Shown here: piece by piece, positions 54,287 to 63,657 of the stretch
Layout of the letters: each line of letters opens with the position of its first letter
Position numbering within the stretch: the stretch's first letter is position 1
DNA from: Plasticicumulans lactativorans
GTDB taxonomy: Bacteria > Pseudomonadota > Gammaproteobacteria > Competibacterales > Competibacteraceae
Assembly (NCBI RefSeq): GCF_004341245.1
Contig: NZ_SLWY01000011.1
Location: 1-64,000, forward strand
Length of the DNA: 64,000 bases
Reading direction: 5' to 3'
Program-made: the position numbers and the translations under genes
The notes under the pieces: generated by a model
What the model was told of the DNA's origin: nothing
Databases searched by the model: none
The model's input: the letters and a program-made list of their open reading frames with translations, nothing else

Positions 54287-54521
54287 GGGCAACCCTCATG
54301 CATGCGAAGCCGTTCGCGGCTCCGGCGGATTCTGCGCAAGCCCTCCCTGGTGTTCCGTGACTGCCTCTACGCTAGCGAGCACCTTTTCGCCTTGCAACCG
54401 TACGCACACATGTACGCTGAAAGACTGCACCCCGGCCTGCGCTGACGACTGCGATGGTCGGCCCCGAAAGCGTCTGGCGAATGTCGCGTGCATTGCACCG
54501 CGCACCTCGCCGTGCAAGGCC

Positions 54522-54791
54522 TCAGTCGGCCCGGCGATCGGGGTGGTTGTCCATGAAGTGCTTGAGCACGAGCTTCAGGTGCAGGCAGCGCGCGCGGTCG
54601 CCGGCCGCCTCGGCGGCGTGGATGTCGTCGAGCAGGATGCGGCGGATCCGCAGCACGCCGTCCTCGCAGTTCAGCAGGTAGTTGCCGAGCTCGGCGGCGA
54701 CGATCTCGGGGACGTGTTCGTGCTCCGCCACCGCCTCGATCTCCTCGGGGGTGAGTTCGCACATGCCGATACAGTCTTCGTAGGACAACAT
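54522..54791 (-). CDS. 89-residue conserved-looking acidic protein, function unknown
   Basis: A small soluble protein starting MLSYEDCIGMCELTPEEIEAV. It is largely helical and acidic, with His and Cys residues (CIGMC, EHEHVPEIVAAELGNYLLNCEDG, ARCLHLKLVLKHFMDNH) that could bind a metal. GGAGGG lies eight bases before ATG 54791, a strong site. I recall similar small proteins in betaproteobacteria but cannot name a family. It lies between phaC and the MerR gene, 235 nt upstream of phaC, and its promoter region is shared with the divergent MerR gene. Confidence 0.7.
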   Translation of the reverse strand: MLSYEDCIGMCELTPEEIEAVAEHEHVPEIVAAELGNYLLNCEDGVLRIRRILLDDIHAAEAAGDRARCLHLKLVLKHFMDNHPDRRAD

Positions 54792-54982
54792 GGTTTTTAC
54801 CCTCCTCCGCGTGCATGGCGGATCGCCGCCCGGCGCAGGGCCGGGCGTTTTCGCCCGCCGGGTCGGTTTCCGGACGGCGCCGTGAAACACGCTGGAAACA
54901 CTAGCACCCGCAGATGTCCCCGCCTGCCCGCGCCGACCGGCCGCGCCCCGCCGCGCACCGGTGCCGCGGCAGGTCGGGAGTG

Positions 54983-54998
54983 TTGACGTTTACGTCAA
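54983..54998 (+). promoter_or_regulatory. LiuR-type operator C at the MerR gene promoter
   Basis: TTGACGTTTACGTCAA, with arms that match exactly around the two central bases. TTGACG (54983-54988) also serves as a -35 element with TACCTT (55005-55010) after a 16-bp spacer, 35 nt before the TTG start. Binding would make the regulator autoregulated. Confidence 0.8.
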
Positions 54999-55044
54999 TC
55001 GCTTTACCTTGTCTGCGGGCGGAGGGCCCGCGCGGAGAACGAGC

Positions 55045-55485
55045 TTGAACAGCAGCATCCGGCCACCGGAAACCGTCACCTACTCCATCAGCGACCTGGC
55101 CAGGGAGTTCGACGTGACCACGCGCGCGATCCGCTTCTACGAGGATCAGGGCCTGCTGAACCCGCGCCGCGAGGGCCGCAGGCGCATCTACAACAAGCGC
55201 GACCGCACCCGGCTCAAGCTCATCCTGCGCGGCAAGCGCCTCGGCATGACGCTTGGTGAAACACGCGAACTCTTCGAACTGTTCGACAGTTCGCGCGGCG
55301 AGGAGATGCGGTTGCGGCAGTTCCTGCGCATCCTCGACGACCGCCGCGCGATCCTCGAGCAGCAGCAGCGCGACATCGAAGCCGTGCTGCACGAGATCGA
55401 CAGCGCCAAGGCCGAATGCGAACGCCTGCTCGACGCCAAGCCCCCCGAATCCGCCCGCAGCGCGGAACACGCCAAGGCGCCGTAG
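55045..55485 (+). CDS. liuR: MerR-family regulator, LiuR-like
   Basis: A 146-residue MerR protein. The winged helix is TYSISDLAREFDVTTRAIRFYEDQGLLNPRREGRRRIYNKRDRTRLKLILRGKRLGMTLGETRELFELFD, followed by a coiled-coil dimerisation helix (RRAILEQQQRDIEAVLHEIDSAKAECERLL). It lacks the cysteines of metal sensors and has no large effector domain. Similarity to LiuR regulators of branched-chain amino-acid and fatty-acid catabolism is strong in the DNA-binding half. TTG 55045 is taken as start, with GGAG seven bases upstream. A palindromic site covers its own promoter, and three more lie in the window. Confidence 0.85.
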   Translation: MNSSIRPPETVTYSISDLAREFDVTTRAIRFYEDQGLLNPRREGRRRIYNKRDRTRLKLILRGKRLGMTLGETRELFELFDSSRGEEMRLRQFLRILDDRRAILEQQQRDIEAVLHEIDSAKAECERLLDAKPPESARSAEHAKAP

Positions 55486-55555
55486 CAGGCGCCGTGCGGT
55501 CGGCTCCGAACAGGGCGTCGCCATGCGGCATTGAAGGCGGTATCGGTGAGCAACA

Positions 55556-55577
55556 TTGACGTTTACGTAAACGTAAT
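55556..55577 (+). promoter_or_regulatory. LiuR-type operator D upstream of the thiolase gene
   Basis: TTGACGTTTACGTAAA (55556-55571) overlaps TTTACGTAAACGTAAT (55562-55577). ACGT occurs at 55559, 55565 and 55571, the same six-bp tripling as in operator A, with a fourth at 55581. TTGACG and TATAAC (55577-55582) flank a 15-bp spacer. The thiolase start is 150 nt downstream, leaving a long leader. Confidence 0.75.
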
Positions 55578-55731
55578 ATAACGTTTTTCATACCGTGCCC
55601 GGCTTGCGGTCTATAACGCCACCACGTCCGTCGTGGCGCTGCCGCCGCTGCCGGGCCGATCCCGATGATCATCCGGCGGCAAGCGTCGCGGCCGCCGATA
55701 ATCCACGCGCCCCGTGCGCAGGAGAGGACAC

Positions 55732-56916
55732 ATGAGCAACGATCCCGTCGTCATCGTCGGCATGGCCCGCACGGCCATGGGCGGCTTCCAGGGCATGTTC
55801 GCGAGCCAGAGCGCACCGCAGCTCGGCGCGGCGGCGATCCGCGCGGCGGTCGAGCGCGCCGGCGTGGCGCCGGCGGACATCCAGGAGGTGTACATGGGCT
55901 GCGTGCTGCCCGCCGGCGTCGGCCAGGCGCCGGCGCGCCAGGCCGCGCTCGGCGGCGGGCTCGACCTCGGCACGCCCTGCACCACGGTCAGCAAGGTCTG
56001 CGGCTCGGGCATGAAGGCGATCATGCTCGCACACGACGGCCTGCTCGCCGGCACCAACAGCGTCGTGCTCGCCGGCGGCATGGAGAGCATGAGCAACGCC
56101 CCCTACCTGCTGCCCAAGGCGCGCGCCGGCTATCGCCTGGGCCACGGGCAGACGCTCGACCACATGTTCTTCGACGGCCTCGAGGACGCCTATGACAAGG
56201 GCCGGCTGATGGGCACCTTCGCCGAGGAGTGCGCCGACAGCTACGGCTTCACCCGCGCCGCGCAGGACGCCTACGCGATCGAGTCGCTGCGTCGCGCCAG
56301 GGCCGCGATCGAGGGCGGCCGCTTCAAGGGCGAGATCGTCGGCGTGCCGGTCAGGGGCCGGGATGGCGAGGTGCTGCTCGACACCGACGAGCAGCCGCTG
56401 TCGGCGCGCCCGGACAAGATCCCGAGCCTCAAGCCCGCCTTCCGCAAGGACGGCACCGTGACCCCGGCCAATTCCAGCTCGATCTCCGACGGTGCCGCCG
56501 CGCTGGTGCTGATGCGCGCCTCCGAGGCGGCGCGCCGCGGCCTCGTGCCGCTCGCGCGCATCGTCGGCCATGCCAGCCACGCGCAGAAGCCGGGCCTGTT
56601 CACCACCGCGCCGGTCGGGGCGATGCAGAAGCTGCTCGACAAGGCCGGCTGGTCGGTCGCCGACGTCGACCTGTGGGAGATCAACGAGGCCTTCGCCGTG
56701 GTGACGATGGCGGCGATGCAGGACCTCGACCTCGACCACGCCAAGGTCAACGTCCACGGCGGCGCCTGCGCGCTCGGCCACCCGATCGGCGCGAGCGGCG
56801 CGCGCATCGTCGTCACCCTGCTCGCCGCGCTCGCCCAGTACGGCAAGCGCCGCGGCGTGGCCTCGCTCTGCATCGGCGGCGGCGAGGCCACGGCGCTCGC
56901 GGTGGAGCGGCTCTGA
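55732..56916 (+). CDS. Acetyl-CoA C-acetyltransferase (thiolase)
   Basis: A 394-residue thiolase. The acylated cysteine is in [21 protein letters not shown], the catalytic His in [19 protein letters not shown], and the second Cys in [13 protein letters not shown]. It starts [22 protein letters not shown], and GGAGAGG lies four to five bases before ATG 55732. It cleaves acetoacetyl-CoA to two acetyl-CoA, or condenses acetyl-CoA for PHB. Downstream of operator D and upstream of an acyl-CoA dehydrogenase it most likely serves degradation. Confidence 0.95.
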   Translation: MSNDPVVIVGMARTAMGGFQGMFASQSAPQLGAAAIRAAVERAGVAPADIQEVYMGCVLPAGVGQAPARQAALGGGLDLGTPCTTVSKVCGSGMKAIMLAHDGLLAGTNSVVLAGGMESMSNAPYLLPKARAGYRLGHGQTLDHMFFDGLEDAYDKGRLMGTFAEECADSYGFTRAAQDAYAIESLRRARAAIEGGRFKGEIVGVPVRGRDGEVLLDTDEQPLSARPDKIPSLKPAFRKDGTVTPANSSSISDGAAALVLMRASEAARRGLVPLARIVGHASHAQKPGLFTTAPVGAMQKLLDKAGWSVADVDLWEINEAFAVVTMAAMQDLDLDHAKVNVHGGACALGHPIGASGARIVVTLLAALAQYGKRRGVASLCIGGGEATALAVERL

Positions 56917-56927
56917 GCGCGCCCCGC

Positions 56928-56950
56928 CCCCCGCGCCGCCGGCGCGGGGG
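56928..56950 (+). terminator. Hairpin between thiolase and acyl-CoA dehydrogenase
   Basis: CCCCCGCGCCG (56928-56938) and CGGCGCGGGGG (56940-56950) are exact reverse complements separated by one base, 11 nt past the thiolase stop. No T-tract follows. Some read-through into the dehydrogenase gene is likely. Confidence 0.45.
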
Positions 56951-57025
56951 AAACGCCCGACACGGCATCCGGCCCCTGTCCGCCCCGGCACAGGGCCCCT
57001 CGACCCCGCCACCGGTAACCCGCCC

Positions 57026-58159
57026 ATGATCCTCACCGAAGAGCAGGAAATGATCCGCGACGCGGTGCGCGCCTACGCCCAGGAGCGCATCGCGCCGTTC
57101 GCCGCCGACTGGGACCGCCACGCCACGTTTCCACGTGAGGCCCTGCTCGGGCTCGCCGAGCTCGGCGTCATGGGCATGACCACCCCCGAGGCCTACGGCG
57201 GCACCGATGCCGGCTACGTCGCCTTCGCGCTCGCGCTGGAGGAGATCGCCGCCGCCGACGGCGCCACCAGCACCATCGTCAGCGTGCACAACTCGGTCGG
57301 CATCGGCCCGATCCTGAAGTTCGGCAGCGACGCGCAGCGCGCGCACTACCTGCCGCGCATGACCAGCGGCGAGTGGCTCGGCGTGTTCGCGCTCACCGAG
57401 CCGCACGTCGGCTCCGACGCCGGCGCCATCCGCACCCGCGCGCTGCGCGACGGCGAGCACTACGTGCTGAACGGCACCAAGCAGTTCATCACCTCGGGCC
57501 GGAACGGGCAGGTCGCGATCGTGTTCGCGATCACCGACCCCACCGCCGGCAAGAAGGGCATCAGCGCCTTCGTCGTGCCCACCGACACCCCCGGCTACGT
57601 GGTCGCGCGCATCGAGGACAAGCTCGGCCAGCACGCCTCCGACACCGCGCAGATCGTGTTCGAGGACTGCCGCGTGCCGGTGGCGAACCGCCTCGGCGCC
57701 GAGGGCGACGGCTACCGCATCGCGCTCGCCAACCTCGAAAGCGGGCGCATCGGCATCGCCGCACAGTGCGTGGGCATGGCGCGCGCCGCCTTCGCCGCCG
57801 CGCTCGCCTACGCCCACGAGCGCGAGAGCTTCGGCCGGCCGATCTTCGAGCACCAGGCGGTCAACTTCCGCCTCGCCGACATGGCCACCGAGCTCGAGGC
57901 CGCGCACCAGCTCGTGCTGCACGCGGCGAGCCTGAAGGACGCCGGGCGCCCGTGCCTGAAGGAAGCCAGCATGGCCAAGCTGTTCGCCTCGGAGATGGCC
58001 GAGCGCGTCTGCTCGGCGGCGATCCAGGTCCACGGCGGCTACGGCTACCTCGCCGACTTCCCGGTCGAGCGCATCTACCGCGACGTGCGCGTGTGCCAGA
58101 TCTACGAAGGCACCAGCGACGTGCAGCGCATCGTCATCGGCCGCGCGCTGGCCGGCTGA
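57026..58159 (+). CDS. Short-chain acyl-CoA dehydrogenase
   Basis: A 377-residue FAD enzyme. [19 protein letters not shown] and [10 protein letters not shown] are the FAD/substrate motifs, [34 protein letters not shown] carries the catalytic Glu (YEGTS) near the C-terminus, and it starts [20 protein letters not shown]. Glu in this position is usual for short- and medium-chain enzymes; isovaleryl-CoA dehydrogenases place the base elsewhere, so butyryl-CoA is a reasonable substrate. It follows the thiolase by 109 nt under the same operator. Electrons go to ETF, whose genes are not in this window. Confidence 0.93.
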   Translation: MILTEEQEMIRDAVRAYAQERIAPFAADWDRHATFPREALLGLAELGVMGMTTPEAYGGTDAGYVAFALALEEIAAADGATSTIVSVHNSVGIGPILKFGSDAQRAHYLPRMTSGEWLGVFALTEPHVGSDAGAIRTRALRDGEHYVLNGTKQFITSGRNGQVAIVFAITDPTAGKKGISAFVVPTDTPGYVVARIEDKLGQHASDTAQIVFEDCRVPVANRLGAEGDGYRIALANLESGRIGIAAQCVGMARAAFAAALAYAHERESFGRPIFEHQAVNFRLADMATELEAAHQLVLHAASLKDAGRPCLKEASMAKLFASEMAERVCSAAIQVHGGYGYLADFPVERIYRDVRVCQIYEGTSDVQRIVIGRALAG

Positions 58160-58219
58160 CGGCGCCCGGCCGCCCGCACGCGCCGCCGACGGGTCGCGGC
58201 GCGGCGCAGGCGGCCCCCG

Positions 58220-58238
58220 TCGCCGCGTGACGCGGCGA
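58220..58238. terminator. Small hairpin after the acyl-CoA dehydrogenase gene
   Basis: TCGCCGCG (58220-58227) pairs with CGCGGCGA (58231-58238) around TGA, 60 nt after the stop and 90 nt before the next gene. No T-tract. It may end the thiolase transcript. Confidence 0.35.
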
Positions 58239-58328
58239 TCGGCACGCCGGCGGCGCGGGTGGCTAAACTGGCGGGCGTCCGCCCCGCCGGCTGCGCGGGG
58301 CATCCCTCCACCACCACCGGGATAGCCG

Positions 58329-58964
58329 ATGACCACCGCCTCCATCGTCCACGTCGTCGACGACGATCCGGCCCTGCGTGATTCGCTGAAATGGCTGCTC
58401 GAATCCGTCGGCCTGACCGCGCACGTGCACGCCAATGCCCAGGAGTTCCTCGCCGGCTGGCAGGACCCCGGCGTTCCCGCCTGCCTGCTGCTCGACGTGC
58501 GCATGCCGGGCATGGGCGGGCTGCAGGCGCAGAGCCGGCTGCCGAGCTTCGGGGTGGCGATCCCGGTGATCATCATCACCGGCCACGGCGACGTGCCGAT
58601 GGCGGTGTCGGCGATGAAGGCCGGGGCGGTCGACTTCATCGAGAAGCCCTTCAACGACCAGTTGCTGCTCGACTGCGTGCACAACGCGCTCGCCCGCGAC
58701 CGCGCACGGCGCGAGGCGCTCGACCACGCGCACGTGCTCGCCGAGCGCTACGCCTCGCTGACGCCGCGCGAGCGCGAGGTGATGGCGCTGGTGGTGCGGG
58801 GCGAACCGAACAAGGACATCGCCGAGGCGCTCGCCGTCAGCCGCAAGACGGTCGAGGTGCACCGCGCCAAGGTGATGGACAAGATGCAGGCCGAATCGCT
58901 GTCGGATCTGATCCGCATGGCGATGAGCGTCGGCCTGCTCGACGTGCGCGAACCCCACGCCTGA
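58329..58964 (+). CDS. FixJ/NarL-type response regulator, orphan
   Basis: A 211-residue two-domain response regulator. The receiver has the acidic pair in HVVDDDPALRDSL, phosphoacceptor Asp56 in LLLDVRMPGMGG, Thr84 in IITGHGDVPMAV and Lys106 in IEKPF. The output is a LuxR-type HTH (LTPREREVMALVVRGEPNKDIAEALAVSRKTVEVHRAKVMDKM). The EKPF and TGHGDVPMAV segments place it with FixJ/TodT/StyR-type regulators. No histidine kinase gene is nearby, so its partner must be elsewhere. It is followed after 17 nt by the ATPase gene. Confidence 0.92.
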   Translation: MTTASIVHVVDDDPALRDSLKWLLESVGLTAHVHANAQEFLAGWQDPGVPACLLLDVRMPGMGGLQAQSRLPSFGVAIPVIIITGHGDVPMAVSAMKAGAVDFIEKPFNDQLLLDCVHNALARDRARREALDHAHVLAERYASLTPREREVMALVVRGEPNKDIAEALAVSRKTVEVHRAKVMDKMQAESLSDLIRMAMSVGLLDVREPHA

Positions 58965-58981
58965 CGCCAGCGAGCCCGCCC

Positions 58982-59854
58982 ATGGAACGTTTCGAACTGC
59001 TTGCCGACCGCGCCGAGCGCCTGCTCGAGCGCCTGGAGAACCTGCTGCCACCGACCGTCGCAGCTCCCGACTGGGAGGCCAGCATCGCCTTCCGCTGGCG
59101 CAAGCGCGGCGGCCGCGGCTGGCTCGCGCCGGTGCGCCACCCGCACCGCCTGCGCCTGCAGGACCTGCAGCGGGTGGACCGGCAGAAGGCCGAGCTCGAC
59201 CGCAACCTGCGCCAGTTCGTCGCCGCCCGGCCGGCCAACCACGCGCTGCTGTGGGGCTCGCGCGGCACCGGCAAGAGCTCGCTGGTGAAGGCGCTGCTGA
59301 ACGCCTACGCGGCGCAGGGCCTGCGCCTGATCGAGGTCGAGCGCCACGACCTGATCGACCTGCCGGACATCGTCGAGCTGGTCGAGGACCGCCCCGAGCG
59401 CTTCCTGGTGTTCTGCGACGACCTCAGCTTCGACGCCGACGACGGCAGCTACAAGGCGCTGAAGGCGGTGCTCGACGGCTCGGTGGCCGCGCCGTCGGAG
59501 AACGTGCTGATCTGCGCGACCTCGAACCGGCGCCACCTGCTGCCCGAGTACATGAGCGAGAACCGCGACGCGCGCATGGTCGAGGGCGAGCTGCACCACG
59601 GCGAGGCGGTGGAGGAGAAGATCTCGCTGTCGGAGCGCTTCGGCATCTGGCTGTCGTTCCACCCCTTCACCCAGGACGACTACCTCGCGGTGGTCGCCTA
59701 CTGGCTTGGCGAACTCGGCGCACCGGCCGACCTCGACGAAGCGACGCGGGCGCTGGCGCTGCGCTGGGCGCTGACGCGCGGTTCGCGCAGCGGGCGCGTC
59801 GCCTACCAGTTCGCCCGCGACCACGTCGGCCGTCAGGGGCTCGACGGCGGCTGA
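58982..59854 (+). CDS. DUF815-type P-loop ATPase
   Basis: A 290-residue AAA-like ATPase. Walker A is LLWGSRGTGKSSLVKALLN, Walker B is FLVFCDDLSFDADDGSYKALKAVLDG, and a sensor-1 like ICATSNRRHLLPEYM follows. SLSERFGIWLSFHPFTQDDYLAVVAYWL is the conserved lid region. The DUF815 family is widespread and of unknown function, sometimes placed near ClpA-like or DnaA/Hda-like ATPases. ATG 58982 is chosen because the family N-terminal helix starts there. It ends 22 bp inside the convergent mechanosensitive channel gene. Confidence 0.85.
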   Translation: MERFELLADRAERLLERLENLLPPTVAAPDWEASIAFRWRKRGGRGWLAPVRHPHRLRLQDLQRVDRQKAELDRNLRQFVAARPANHALLWGSRGTGKSSLVKALLNAYAAQGLRLIEVERHDLIDLPDIVELVEDRPERFLVFCDDLSFDADDGSYKALKAVLDGSVAAPSENVLICATSNRRHLLPEYMSENRDARMVEGELHHGEAVEEKISLSERFGIWLSFHPFTQDDYLAVVAYWLGELGAPADLDEATRALALRWALTRGSRSGRVAYQFARDHVGRQGLDGG

Positions 59855-62800
59855 GTCGGCGGCGCGGCCGCCGGGAAGCCTTCGGGCCAGGCGCGGATGT
59901 AGAGGTCGCGCTGCGGGTAGGGCATCGCGATGCCGGCCTTGCGGAAGCTCTCCCAGACGCCGAGGTTGACCTCGGAGCGCACCACCAGGATGTTGTGGCG
60001 GTTGACGTCGACGTAGTACTGCGCGCGGTAGCGCACGCCGGTGACGCCGTAGTCCCACACCAGCGCGAGCGGCGCGGGGTTGATCTGCACCGCCGGGTGC
60101 TGGCCGATCACGCGGGCGATCAGGTCGACCACGCGCTGCGGCTCGAAGTCGTAGGCGGCGCCGAAGTACAGCACCTGGCGGATGATGTTGTCGCTGTGGG
60201 TCCAGTTGGTGAAGGCGTTACTGATCACCTCGGAGTTGGGGATGATCACCTCCATGTTGTCGAAGGTCTTCAGCGTCAGCGAGCGGATGCCGATGCGCAC
60301 GATCTCGCCCTCGTCCTCGCCGATCTTCACCGTGTCGCCGCTGCGCAGCGGACGCTCGATCAGCAGCAGCACGCCGCTGATGAAGTTGTTGGCGATGGCC
60401 TGCAGGCCGAAGCCGATACCGACACCGACCGCGCCGGCGAACACCGCGAGCGTGGTCAGGTCGACGCCGATCACGCGCAGCGCCACCAGCACGCCGATCA
60501 GCACCGCCAGGTACTGCGTGAACACCGCCAGGCTGTTGCGCACCCCCGAGTCGCCCACGCCCGACAGCACCCAGCGGTAGGTGACCGCGCGCAGCAGCCG
60601 CCCGCCCCAGAACATCATCAGCGCCGCCAGCACCGTCACGCCGAGGCTGTACGGGCTCAGCGCGAGTTCGCCGAACTGGGCGAAGGGCTTGCGCAGCAGC
60701 TCGAACACCCCGTCGACCAGCGCCGATTCGCCGCCGCGCCCGAGCGAGTACAGCGGCAGCCATGCGGCAGCGACGAAGGCGAGCACGCGCGCGATGTGGT
60801 GCAGCGGGTCGAGCAGCTCGTGGGTCCAGCCGCGACCGTAACCGGAGCCCTTGATGAAGTGCTCGGCCGCCGCCTCGAACACGTCGTCGAGCAGGCCGAG
60901 CACGACGATCAGCAGCGCCAGCACCACGATCAGCACCATCAGCTGGCGCGCCACCTCCCACGCCAGGTTGATGTAGCCGGCGAGCCCGAGCAGCGCGGCG
61001 GTGAGCAGCGCCAGCGGCAGCAGCAGCGTGATCAGCTTGAGCACGACGAACCAGGTGCGCCGCGCCTGCTGCATCGGCTCCAGGGCGTCGAGCAGGTAGC
61101 GGCGCACCCGCAGCGCCGCCGGGAAGGTCGCCGCCAGGTAGAGCATGAACACCTGGTCGGCGAGGTCGACGAGCTGGTCGGGCAGCGCCACCAGCCGGGC
61201 GATGATCGCCAGCGCGCCGCAGGCCGCGCCCGCCACCACCACCACCGCGATCAGGCGGTACAGCGTGCGCCGGCGCGTCCCGGCGCCGGGGCGCGCGACC
61301 AGCAGCAGCCAGGTGAGCGTGAGCGGCAGCTTCACCGCCACCCACAGCAGCACCAGCGTCACCAGGATGCCGAAGCTCGGCTGTGGCGTGGCGCTGCCCC
61401 ACAGCGCCAGCACGATCATCGCCGACAGGCTCGCGCCAACCACGTTGCGCTTGAGCAGTTGCTGCAGCACCCGCAGCACGCGGTCGGTGTAGCGCCGGCC
61501 GGCGTCGGCCTCGCCGTCGTCCGGGCCGCGCCGCTCGATCGCGCGGCCGAGCGCGCGGCGCAGGTGCAGCGCCAGGCGCAGCAGCAGCCCCTGCCCGACC
61601 AGCAGGCCGAGCCACAGCAGCGGATCGGCCGCGCGCAGGCTGTTCCACGCGGTTTCGAGGCTCAGCCGCACCTGGTAGGTGAGGAAGGTCGGCGTGGTCG
61701 CCAGCCGCTCGCCGATCTGCTGCCAGGCATCCGCGGTCACCGGCAAGGGCCGGCGGCTCAGCAGGTCGTGGCGCAGCGACTCGCGGTAGGCGGCATCGAG
61801 CTTGTCGCGCATCGTCTCGGCGTTGCCGAGCACCTCGCGCATGCGCTGCACGCGCTCGGCGAGCTGCCCGCCGATGTCGCTCAGCAGGCGCCGTTCGCGC
61901 TCCGCGCCCTGGCGCTCGGCGTCGCTGGCGACGGCCCGGCGCTCGATCACCGCCTTCTGCTGGGCGTACAGCTCGACCTTGCGTTCGAGCACCTCGGCGG
62001 TGGCGCGCAGCGTGGTGATCATCGCCCGCGCGGTGTCGAGCGCCGAGCTGAACTCGCGCAGCGCCGGGCGCGGCGAGGCGTTCGGCAGGCGGCCGATGCG
62101 CTCGAGGTCGAGGCCGATGCGCAGCAGGCGCACGTCGACCTCGGCGAGCTTGGCGCGCTCGATCGACACCTGGCGCTCGAGGTCGAGCACGCGCCGCTCG
62201 GCGTCGCTCAGGCGGTCGCCCTCGCGCTCGAGCTGCGCGGCGAGGGTCGCCGCGCGCTCCGAGGCGGCCTGCGCCGCGCGCTGCAGCTCGGCCTCGCGGT
62301 CGGCCTGTGCCTCGCGGCGGCTGCGGTCCTCCTGCTGGCGGAAGGCCTGCTCCAGGCGCGTCTGCCACTGTTCGAGCAGCGCCACGCGCTGCGTCAGCAG
62401 CTCGGTCTGCACCCGCACCTGTTCGAGGTGCTTCTGCTCCAGGGCGAGCTCGTCGCGGCGCTGGCCGAGGTCGCGGGTGGCGAGTTCGAGCTGGGCGCCG
62501 GCGGCGTCGCCCTGCAGCGTCGGCGACGTCGGGCTCCTCAGCAGCTGCACGCGCGCCTCCAGGTCGCGCACGGTCTGCGTCAGCGTGCGGACGCGCTGCT
62601 CGGTGTTGGTGGCGTCCACGCGCAGGTCTTCGAGGCGCAGCAGCGCGGCCTTGGTATCGACACGCGCCTGTTCGACCGCGTCCTCGGTGACGCTGTCGGG
62701 GGTCAGCGCGGCGATGCGCCGCGGCACCTCGGCCGCCAGCGCCGCCAGCTCCTGGCGCACGCGCTCGACCACCGCGGCCTCCTCGGCCAGGGCCTGGCTG

Positions 62801-62931
62801 CGCGTGGCGGTCTGTTCGGCGGCCTTCGACGGGTCGATCGGCGCGGTGGTGGCGGGCGCCACGTCGTCGAGCGCCGCGTGCGCCGGCAGCAGCACGAACA
62901 GCAGGATCAGGGTCGACAGCAGGTGAGACAT
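59833..62931 (-). CDS. Large MscS-family mechanosensitive channel (MscK/MscM-like)
   Basis: A 1032-residue channel. A signal peptide ([17 protein letters not shown]) precedes a periplasmic region of about 400 residues rich in Glu, Arg, Ala and Leu heptads, predicted coiled coil. About ten transmembrane segments follow. The MscS pore and vestibule come near the C-terminus: [83 protein letters not shown]. It gates under membrane tension to release solutes on osmotic downshock. The start at 62931 is the first with a signal peptide. An open frame further upstream has none. Confidence 0.92.
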   Translation of the reverse strand: MSHLLSTLILLFVLLPAHAALDDVAPATTAPIDPSKAAEQTATRSQALAEEAAVVERVRQELAALAAEVPRRIAALTPDSVTEDAVEQARVDTKAALLRLEDLRVDATNTEQRVRTLTQTVRDLEARVQLLRSPTSPTLQGDAAGAQLELATRDLGQRRDELALEQKHLEQVRVQTELLTQRVALLEQWQTRLEQAFRQQEDRSRREAQADREAELQRAAQAASERAATLAAQLEREGDRLSDAERRVLDLERQVSIERAKLAEVDVRLLRIGLDLERIGRLPNASPRPALREFSSALDTARAMITTLRATAEVLERKVELYAQQKAVIERRAVASDAERQGAERERRLLSDIGGQLAERVQRMREVLGNAETMRDKLDAAYRESLRHDLLSRRPLPVTADAWQQIGERLATTPTFLTYQVRLSLETAWNSLRAADPLLWLGLLVGQGLLLRLALHLRRALGRAIERRGPDDGEADAGRRYTDRVLRVLQQLLKRNVVGASLSAMIVLALWGSATPQPSFGILVTLVLLWVAVKLPLTLTWLLLVARPGAGTRRRTLYRLIAVVVVAGAACGALAIIARLVALPDQLVDLADQVFMLYLAATFPAALRVRRYLLDALEPMQQARRTWFVVLKLITLLLPLALLTAALLGLAGYINLAWEVARQLMVLIVVLALLIVVLGLLDDVFEAAAEHFIKGSGYGRGWTHELLDPLHHIARVLAFVAAAWLPLYSLGRGGESALVDGVFELLRKPFAQFGELALSPYSLGVTVLAALMMFWGGRLLRAVTYRWVLSGVGDSGVRNSLAVFTQYLAVLIGVLVALRVIGVDLTTLAVFAGAVGVGIGFGLQAIANNFISGVLLLIERPLRSGDTVKIGEDEGEIVRIGIRSLTLKTFDNMEVIIPNSEVISNAFTNWTHSDNIIRQVLYFGAAYDFEPQRVVDLIARVIGQHPAVQINPAPLALVWDYGVTGVRYRAQYYVDVNRHNILVVRSEVNLGVWESFRKAGIAMPYPQRDLYIRAWPEGFPAAAPPTQPPSSP

Positions 62932-63088
62932 GGCGGAACCGTACGGCGGCAGGCAGTCCGCGAGGGAAGCCGAGCCGGGCGCCGAAGTCAACCGCCGCGG
63001 CGCGCCGCCCGCCGGTGGGTGGCCGGCGCCCCGGCTACACTCAGGCGAGCGCGGCCGCCCACCGGTCGCATCCCCCGGACCGCCGCCG

Positions 63089-63631
63089 ATGACCGATGCC
63101 CGCCTGCTGCTCGACGCCGCCCACTTCGCCGCCGTGCGCCACCGCACCCAGCGGCGCAAGGGCGCCGATGCCTCGCCCTACATCAACCACCCGCTGGAGG
63201 TCGCCGCCCTCCTCGCCGAATGCGGCGTGGACGATGCCGCCGTGCTCGCCGCGGCGCTGCTGCACGACACCGTCGAGGACACCGAGACCACCCCGGACGA
63301 GCTCGCCGCACGCTTCGGCGCGCGCATCGCCGGACTGGTCGCCGAGGTCACCGACGACAAGCGGCTGCCCAAGGCCGAACGCAAGCGCCTGCAGATCGTC
63401 CACGCCCCGCAGCTGTCGGCGGGGGCGCGGCTGGTCAAGCTCGCCGACAAGATCTGCAACGTCCGTGACGTCACCCATCACCCGCCCGACTGGCCGCACG
63501 CGCGCCGCCGCGAGTACCTGGCCTGGGCCGCCGCGGTGGTCGACGGCTGCCGCGGCAGCCACGCCGAACTCGAAGCCCGCTTCGACGCCGCCCTCGCCGA
63601 GGGCCTGGCGCTGCTCGACGCCGGTGACTGA
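63089..63631 (+). CDS. MESH1-like HD-domain (p)ppGpp hydrolase
   Basis: A 180-residue HD hydrolase without synthetase or regulatory domains. Metal-binding and catalytic residues follow the RelA/SpoT hydrolase pattern: [12 protein letters not shown] (His34), [13 protein letters not shown] (His59-Asp60, Glu63-Asp64), [16 protein letters not shown], and [12 protein letters not shown] (Asp120). The spacing and wording are very close to animal MESH1, which hydrolyses ppGpp and NADPH. In bacteria, stand-alone members are small alarmone hydrolases. ATG 63089 is chosen as the start of similarity. It lies 26 nt upstream of a GST gene and diverges from the MscS gene. Confidence 0.85.
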   Translation: MTDARLLLDAAHFAAVRHRTQRRKGADASPYINHPLEVAALLAECGVDDAAVLAAALLHDTVEDTETTPDELAARFGARIAGLVAEVTDDKRLPKAERKRLQIVHAPQLSAGARLVKLADKICNVRDVTHHPPDWPHARRREYLAWAAAVVDGCRGSHAELEARFDAALAEGLALLDAGD

Positions 63632-63657
63632 TCCCACCCCCGACGCGGAGGTTCACG

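Noticed and set aside
59251-63468. A 1405-codon plus-strand open frame opposite the MscS gene
   Set aside because: Repetitive Arg/Gln/His/Ala-rich text with no motif, mirroring the coiled-coil and membrane codons of the real gene.
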